Origin: Daedaleopsis sinensis
Lineage: Eukaryota; Basidiomycota; Agaricomycetes; Polyporales; Polyporaceae
Length of the DNA: 64,000 nt
Direction: 5' to 3'
Assembly: GCA_033807695.1 (NCBI GenBank)
Contig: CM066300.1
Coordinates: forward strand, 2,232,001 to 2,296,000
Under the pieces are notes generated by a model. The model had not been told where the DNA came from. It saw only the letters and a list, made by a program, of their open reading frames with translations, and searched no databases. Made by a program: the position numbers and the translations under genes. Below are positions 58,351 through 64,000 of the stretch, piece by piece (the stretch's first letter is position 1; every line of letters starts with the position of its first letter).

Positions 58351-58441
58351 CCCCCAAGCCTGGCTCTCGCCATTCCCAATACTCACCCTCTGCAGTCCTC
58401 TTTCATTCTTCAAGCCCATACAAGATCTCAAGAAAGCTACC

Positions 58442-58865
58442 ATTAAGCCCAACCCCGGAAATGTGAGTACCGTTGCGTCTTCACTTGAGTGGTTATACTC
58501 AGTAATGCTGATGCTGTGCAATCACCAGGTCGCTCGTGGATTGAGTACGAGATCCTGATTTCGTTCGAGCGACTCACTCTCCTCTGCAGAAGCCGCGATG
58601 AACAACGATAACAACTCCGAGGAGACGCGCGCCAACGCAGAAAGGCGTCTGAACGACATGCAAGACAGTGGCGAGATCAACAGCCAGGAGGCCCACAACG
58701 CCCAGGTCCTGCGCGGGCACAAGGTCGGTCTTCGGCCTCTGCGGACGTCTCCGCCGCAGCTGACTGAAGTTTTCCTTGCAGGCTGCAATGTCTAACCCCC
58801 ATACTTCTGAGCAAACCAAGAAGTACTCGCAGAAGGTCATCGACGAGCTGGAGGACCAAGTTTGA
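58442..58865 (+). CDS. Con-6 family protein (copy 2), no ATG at the expected start
   Basis: Two Con-6 repeats: NVARGLKAAMNNDNNSEETR then HKAAMSNPHTSEQTKKYSQK, about 84 residues. Exons: 58442-58462, 58529-58544 (16 nt), 58590-58723 (134 nt) and 58782-58865 (84 nt). The last three equal those of copy 1 in length. The first exon ends PNPGN (MSAGN in copy 1). Where an ATG is expected the sequence is CTACCATTAAG, with ATT in place of ATG. Possible explanations are a lost start, initiation at ATT, use of the ATG at 58598 (which would drop part of the first repeat), or a sequencing error. The first exon also overlaps a longer open frame from 58292, but that lies before the TATA box. Acidic tail ELEDQV. 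Confidence 0.7.
58529..58544 (+). other. 16-nt microexon in Con-6 copy 2
   Basis: GTCGCTCGTGGATTGA encodes VARGL plus one base of Lys, exactly as in copy 1, and lies between CACCAG and GTACGA. Confidence 0.85.
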
Positions 58866-59463
58866 GTTGCATCCGAGCTAGCTATAGGCGTCCTGTATGA
58901 TAGATGAGATGTGTGACCGACGTTGTCCCTAAGTCTGGATGTATGAATATCAGCACGGAGCTTTCTGTTGTCATGTGGACGCACCTAGCCCGCAGGCAAG
59001 TGAGGTCTCCTTATAATGCCAACCTGCGGCAAGTTCACGCGGTGAACAACGTCAACGTCATGTTCCACAAGGTCACTCTGATCCCCATAAACCAAAACGT
59101 TACAGACGTGAAGCGGCTCGCGCCTACTACTGCTGCTCGGGCATGGCGCACGCGCAAGCTCGGAGGCACAAATAACTAATGTAAGGCAATATGCAAAGAG
59201 ATGAAGAATATAGATGCGTGCGTGCGATAGGTGCGGGATGTATACGGATGGGAGCAGAGCAACATGGGTATGGGCGGGCGGACGGGCGCATGGGGGTCGT
59301 AGCGTGTGTGTAGCAATGAAGAATGAAGCATGGCGCAAAGGCAAGCAAAAGCAAGAGCACAAACAAGCATTCCGACAATAGCACCAAGAGAGCTGTAGGA
59401 TAGAACACGGGGACAAAACACGACGTAGACCGTATACACGTACGAGAATGGGCTGGGGCCGGG
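58866..59463. other. Convergent 3' intergenic region
   Basis: 598 bp between the stops of Con-6 copy 2 and the KLSR-motif gene. Minus-strand open frames here are Cys/Ala-rich and overlap each other in several phases. None is convincing. Confidence 0.5.
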
Positions 59464-62228
59464 CTACTTGATCTTCCGGAGCTGCTTGATCGCCGCCTGC
59501 ATCTCGAGCTCCTTCACCTTGCTCGGCCGGCGGCTGAAGAAGTACTTGGACTGCGACTCGGTCGCTACCTCGACCGTCGATGGGTACACGCGGTTGTGTG
59601 TCTGCTGAGGCTGCTGAGGCTGTTGAGGCTGCTGCTGCTGCGACTCTGAATACCGTGGACGCGGCTGCTGGGAAGTCGACTGCGACTGCTGAGGCTGCTG
59701 AGACGAGTACGTTCGCTGAAGCTGCGCGTCCGACGGCGGCACTGCGGGCTCGCTGTTCGACCGGCTGCGGTCCACCGCGGACGACGTCTCCGCACGCACC
59801 GGGGTTGGCGGCTGGCGGCGCTGCGAGCGGTTCGCGCTCTGACTCCGGCGACCCTCGCCGCTCGGCTGTCTCGTCCCACCCGAACTCGTGCGCGAGCGGC
59901 GGGAGGTCGAGCGGCGCAGTGCCGTCTCGGCGAGCTCGTCGGCAGACGCTGTCGCGGAGCTCGGGTACGGGCGCAAAGACGTCGGGGTGGGGATCGTCTC
60001 CGCCGACCCCCCGCCCCTGTACGATTCGTACACGGACGGCACGGGCGGCACGGGCGGTATCGGTATCGGGGGGATAGGCGGGCGCGGGGGCACCGGCATG
60101 GTGACGGGGGGCATCATCAGCGAGGTCGGGGCGGTCGCGATCGAGGGCGCCGAGTCGTTGGTGGGGACGAGCAGGTCTGCGATGTCGTTGAGGCCGACGC
60201 CGAAGAACCGCGAGAGCTTCGCGGCGCGGATCCGGCGCGTGCGGAACTGCGGATCCGCCGCCCCGGGCACGGTCGCGCTAGCGGGCGCCGACGCTGGCGA
60301 GAGCGGCGACATGGTCGGGGGAGGCGAAGTGGGCGCGGATGCGGAGCCCCGGTGGAACATGGTCGTGAATGGGGCCGGGCTGAGGCGGAAGCCCTCCCGA
60401 ATGGGCGACGAGGACGAGGGGGGTACGTGCGAGGAGTGCGAGTACGCGTTGGACATCGTCGATGCCATTGAGGGAGCGATCGACTGCACACTGGGTGAAG
60501 CGAGCGAGAGGCCGAGTGGAGAGACAGGCGTAGGAGGCGTAGGAGGCGTGTCGGTGTGCGAGAGATTCCGGCTCAGGTATGGCAGCATTACTGACTCGTC
60601 GTCATCCTCGAGCGATGCATCCAGCTCAGCGAACGCCAAGGGCGTAAGGTTTTCTCCAGAAGAGTCCTGGCTGGGTCGCTGTTCGCTCTCCATCCCCGGA
60701 GCAGATAGAGTGCTCGCCGCGACAGGCGCAAACGTCGTTCGCGAGTCACGTCTCCGGTCTGTGATCTTGAGGGCGACCGACACCGTTTCGTCTGCAGCGC
60801 CGGGAGGGACACTAGTAATCTGGAACAGTGCTGGCGGAGGGTCGTTCCCAAACAGCTGGTGCAGGAGTGCCGTCAGCGCCAGGGTTTTAAAGTCCATAAC
60901 CGCACACACGTATTCAAACACGAGTACACGGAGAGCTCCGCACTCACCTGATTCATCTTCCGCGCACGCCGCACGTTCAGCGCGCGCTGTTTCTCCACCG
61001 CCAGCTGGCCATCCGGATCGTCATCGAGTTCAGAGTCTGCATCCGAATCTTTCCTCATCGTCGGCTGAGGCCTCACAGTCTCTACCACCGCGCCCGCAGT
61101 GCTTGGCCGGCGGACCCTGCCCGTCGAGTTGCTTTTCTTCAACAAAACGCGTTGTTTTAGAGTGCCAGGCAAGAGCTGGGCTGGGGGCGTCGCGTCCCCT
61201 GGCCGGCTCGCGCTCTCCGGCGCAGGAGCACGCACGAACGTCCTGAGGTCCAAGCTTAGACGCCGCCTCGCGGGGGGGCGATCCTGATTGGCGCGCTTAG
61301 CGGTGGCCGCGCGCTTCTTGGGTTCCTTGAGTTCCATGGACGCTTCTGCGAACGACATGATCGACGGTGACGATGGTGGGGAGCGCGGTGCCGGAGAGGA
61401 CGCGCGGAGCAAGAGATCAGGCGGGATGGTCTCGCCGAACTGGCGCGAGAGCTTCGCGGCGCGGGCGCGCTGGATCTGCTCGGGGGTGCGCTCGTGGGTG
61501 AGCAGGGACGAGGTCGAGTTGCGCCTGGTGGACACGGACGTGACTGAGTTCCGGCGGTCGGGGCCTATCGTATCTCGTGACGAGCCACCCGAACGGCTTG
61601 AAGGCGATGCGGGCGAGACGGGCGATGCGGGGATGGGTGGGATAGCGAAGTCGATAGGTGCGAGCGTGGACGGTCTGGGGTTCAGGTAGGACGATGGGAT
61701 GGAGAGAGAAGGACGGATAGAGGCAAAGGAGCGGGCTCTGTGGATTTCACTTGCCTGCGCTAACCTATTGTGGCCCACCGTATCGGTAGCGCACCGCTTG
61801 AGAGGGTTCTGTCGCTCGATGCCCGGCGGGGACCTTCCAGGGGAAGACGAGGCGGAAGTCGACGGAGATGTGGAAGTCGAGGGTTCCTCTAAGAGCCCCG
61901 TGTAACGCAGGTCGTGGACTTCGTTGACAGAGACGGCAATGGGCACTTCTCCGAGGATGCGGCTCAATTTCCGCGTCTTCTTCAGCAGCCTCATCCTTTC
62001 CTCCGGGTCGAGACTGTCCGCGAGAGGTATGGGGATGACAGGTTGGTCCTGCTTCAGGTGAGCAGGGACCACAGGGCTGATAGGGGGAGCAAACGCGTCA
62101 CGGGCGGGTGAGCGAACGGATCTCTTGGGAGAGAGGCGGTCTCTGGAGGGCCGGGTCGAGGAGGACCTAGTCAAGGGGATATTGAGGCTGAGCGAGAAGC
62201 TCTTACGGTTTGGATTTGACGGAGGCAT
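59464..62228 (-). CDS. Large disordered protein with four KLSR-x-FG motifs
   Basis: About 890 residues in two exons (62228-60948, 60855-59464), mostly Ser/Pro/Arg-rich and probably disordered. Four copies of one short motif stand out. They are KKTRKLSRILGE at residues 83-94, RARAAKLSRQFGETIPPDLL, RRARKMNQLFGNDPPPAL (split by the 92-bp intron), and RIRAAKLSRFFG. They share a basic helix face, K[LM][SN][RQ]x[FL]G and often a following Pro-Pro, so they may be docking sites for one partner. The intron join (CAG|LFG) rests on a CTGAC branch point and CACCAG acceptor. The C-terminus has Gln/Pro repeats (QQPQQPQQPQQ) and a KVKELEMQAAIKQLRKIK helix. Family and function unknown. Confidence 0.75.
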
Positions 62229-63016
62229 GGCTGGGGCGTGTGCGGCGACAGAGGGCGCAGAACTAGTGGCGATGGGGAGCGTTTAGTGCAGGTGGCAGAA
62301 ATGACTGATGAGCAGATGGACTGGAGAAGAGATGTTGACTTTGACTAGCTGTAAGTACATGAGCAGGAGAACACTGAAGAACTAGAAACAAGGCGAAGAG
62401 GAAAGTCTGCGGGGGGAGGGGGAGAACATGGGGACGCTGGCCCGGCCTGGAAGGAGGAGGGAAGAAGGCGCGAGAAAAGGGTGAAGAGGTGGGAGCATAT
62501 CTCGAGGAGCAGGTTCGGCAAACGGTGTTCTGTGCGCAAGCGAGCCCTCGATACTCCCAACCCCTGCATCTCCATATATGGCCACTCGGCCCGCCACAGG
62601 TCCAGATACGGCCCTCCCTGATTGGCCCAGCGTGGACCGTACCGCCGGCCTGCTAGTCTGGATTAGCCTCTGTTTAGTGCAGCCGGGGTGGCTGCAAGTC
62701 TCCTCGATGGTTGCTGGTCTCCATCCGATGCTCCAATTGCTGCGGGGAAGCTATGCGTGCGGAACTGCCAGTCTGCAAGGATCTATCTCCATAACCGACA
62801 TAACACACGACTGAGCGAACCTGGATCCAGGGACAATGTACGATAAACAAACAACTAGCGTGTGCAGTCCGGTCCAGTGACAATATGAACGAATGCGAAT
62901 GCGAATGCGATATAGAAATGCAATGCGTAGACAGGATGCAGATGCGACAAACAATGAAACAAGACATGTTCCCGTGCACTCGCCAACACCACACGCCGAC
63001 GGTGACGCTGCCAGTG
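62229..63016. other. Intergenic, promoter of the KLSR-motif gene
   Basis: 788 bp with no gene seen. It includes a short GCGAATGCGAATGCGAATGC-type repeat near 62892 and a GGAGGGGGAG tract near 62415. Confidence 0.5.
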
Positions 63017-64000
63017 CTACATGTCAAGCATAGTCACTGTGGCGCCTGGCCGGTGCTCGTAGGGACTCACACTACCCCGCCTCCCCGACGGAGTAGACCG
63101 CGCAGACGTGGGCGTCACTGCGACGTCCTCGGGGACCTCTGGGGTACCGTTGGATTCCCCCGAGGCCACTCTCCCAAACAACATCGATATCCGCAGATCC
63201 GAGGGCAGTTTCACGAGGGAGACCCGCTTCGCCGCCCGCGTCTTGTTCCAGTCCTCCGCCTGCTCTTCTGGCATCTCCGGCGCGGTGAAGTACTTCTCGT
63301 GCGAGATGCCGTCCTCCGTGCTCGCCGTGCTGTCCAGCGAGGGCTGCGCAGTGATGGGGATCGCACGGCGGCGCCCAGGCGAATCTGCAGACGGGAACGA
63401 GGTGTCGGATGACACGGAATTGCCGCTGTCGAGGGGTGACCCAGGGAATGGGTCCATGGTCTGGAGCGGGGGATGGGTAACCGTCGCACTTCGTTGCCGG
63501 CGATGTCGCGATGTGCTGCTCGACGTGGAAGAATGACTACTCGAATGCTTCGAAGCCCCGGAGTGAGGAATGGTCACTGGAGAAGACAAGGCTGGTGGTT
63601 CCGTCTGGTCGACGTAAGCCGACAGCGTCAGCTTAGGGAAACGCTGCTCCCTTCGGTCTTCACGTTCCCGCTCGCGCTCGGCCTCCTGCTCCCGTTCGAC
63701 CTCGCGCTCCAACACACGATCAGCCTCGCGTTCACTGGCGAGCTTCTGGTTCGCGGCATGCATCGCCAGCTGCTTGATGCGCCGCCAATCGCGTTCCTCG
63801 GCAGCGAGGTCTGCATTGAGCACGTCGCGGTAGCATACCAGCTTCTCGATGTCGAGCCGCACCTGCATCACTCGCTTCGCGACGTTCTGCACCGCAGCCT
63901 GCAGCCTGTCGCGCGTCGCGCGCTGGAACGGCGTCAGTACGGCGATGTTGCGAACAAAGCGCATATCCGTGTCGAGCTGGGTTCGTGCGAGGGAGATTTT
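63017..64000 (-). CDS. C-terminus of a probable Sec7/PH (EFA6-like) Arf exchange factor
   Basis: The frame is open to the window edge, so the N-terminal part (expected Sec7 and PH domains) lies beyond 64000. The visible part starts with a helical segment after a PH-type domain: FVRNIAVLTPFQRATRDRL, VAKRVMQVRLDIEKLVCYRD and LAAEERDWRRIKQLAMHAA. This resembles the coiled coil that follows the PH domain in EFA6/PSD-like proteins and fungal Sec7-PH proteins. A Glu/Arg coiled coil (REVEREQEAEREREREDRRE) and a Ser-rich tail follow, ending TVTMLDM. Identity is a family-level guess from the post-PH segment. A different PH protein is possible. Confidence 0.5.
   Translation of the reverse strand, partial: KISLARTQLDTDMRFVRNIAVLTPFQRATRDRLQAAVQNVAKRVMQVRLDIEKLVCYRDVLNADLAAEERDWRRIKQLAMHAANQKLASEREADRVLEREVEREQEAEREREREDRREQRFPKLTLSAYVDQTEPPALSSPVTIPHSGASKHSSSHSSTSSSTSRHRRQRSATVTHPPLQTMDPFPGSPLDSGNSVSSDTSFPSADSPGRRRAIPITAQPSLDSTASTEDGISHEKYFTAPEMPEEQAEDWNKTRAAKRVSLVKLPSDLRISMLFGRVASGESNGTPEVPEDVAVTPTSARSTPSGRRGSVSPYEHRPGATVTMLDM

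Larger units (their letters stand above)
54820..58441. other. Gene-poor stretch with repeats and a MITE
   Basis: About 3.6 kb without a recognisable gene, AT-richer than the rest of the window. It carries a 23-bp perfect tandem duplication, a 30-bp degenerate tandem repeat, purine-rich runs (56400-56530, 56670-56710), the MITE at 57651-58217 and the Con-6 copy 2 promoter. Only short, low-quality open frames occur. Confidence 0.6.

Noticed and set aside
58292..58441. ATG at 58292 as start of Con-6 copy 2
   Set aside because: It lies upstream of the TATA box and would add about 50 hydrophobic residues not seen in copy 1 or in the Con-6 family.
59888..61246. 452-residue open frame on the plus strand
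   Set aside because: It is the antisense of the KLSR-motif gene, a long shadow caused by high GC and Ser/Gly codon use, and it crosses that gene's intron without signals of its own.
1..64000. CRISPR array, rRNA, prophage or biosynthetic gene cluster
   Set aside because: No spaced direct repeats, no rRNA sequence, no phage genes and no PKS, NRPS or terpene genes were seen.

Overview
The window looks like nuclear DNA of a filamentous basidiomycete, probably an Agaricomycete (a polypore-type wood decayer would fit; this is inference). Genes are dense, on both strands, GC-rich, and cut by many introns of about 46-75 bp with GT(A/G)NGT donors and CTNAC-type branch points. Several proteins belong to families I know mainly from Agaricomycetes (DUF6697-like, DUF7726-like, the secreted Ser/Thr-rich family, alginate-lyase-like proteins). 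There is no bacterial, viral or organellar segment and no convincing tRNA or rRNA. All exon joins were read by eye from splice signals, reading frame and family similarity. No alignment or RNA evidence was available.

Layout. 1-3756 (-): CNH + GYF protein, 3' end off the window. 4419-5651 (-): cyclin H of TFIIH. 6038-7589 (+): secreted Ser/Thr-rich protein. 7929-9346 (-): INO80 subunit Ies2. 9697-12145 (+): peptide N-glycanase A. 12800-13664 (+): DUF7726-like nuclear protein with a SUMO-interacting motif. 13743-14403 (-): adenylate kinase 6/Fap7. 15066-17469 (+): seven-helix membrane protein. 18408-20885 (+): alginate-lyase-like enzyme. 21197-22293 (+): Rab5/Ypt5. 22688-24953 (-): alpha-arrestin. 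25921-26412 (-): DUF1764 protein. 26553-29576 (+): Swi1/ARID subunit of SWI/SNF. 29900-32742 (-): WD40 protein. 33073-34914 (+): D-2-hydroxyglutarate dehydrogenase. 35219-37215 (+): telomere protein Rap1. 37300-38804 (-): CDK11-type kinase. 38991-44128 (+): nucleoporin Nup155/Nup170. 44378-46115 and 46424-48129 (+): two coiled-coil/DUF6697-like genes in tandem. 48288-49483 (-): Mmm1 of ERMES. 49692-51328 (+): tubulin-tyrosine-ligase-like protein. 51588-52318 (+): Rpb8. 52550-53000 (-) and 58442-58865 (+): two Con-6 family genes. 53817-54819 (-): MARVEL-type tetraspan. A gene-poor 3.6 kb stretch (54820-58441) holds tandem repeats and a TA-flanked MITE. 59464-62228 (-): disordered protein with four KLSR-type motifs. 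63017-64000 (-): C-terminus of a probable Sec7/PH (EFA6-like) protein.

How it works together. This is mostly a housekeeping neighbourhood (transcription, chromatin, telomere, nuclear pore, organelle contact, endosomal traffic), not a metabolic cluster. Many neighbours are head-to-head with 150-660 bp between start codons, so shared promoters are likely. The most interesting signals are in gene structure: microexons of 3, 11, 16 (twice) and 17 nt, a 9-nt candidate, introns at or inside start codons (SWI1, RAP1), and GC-AG introns. Others are telomere-like motifs upstream of RAP1, the Con-6 pair with identical exon lengths where one copy lacks an ATG, and the MITE next to that copy.
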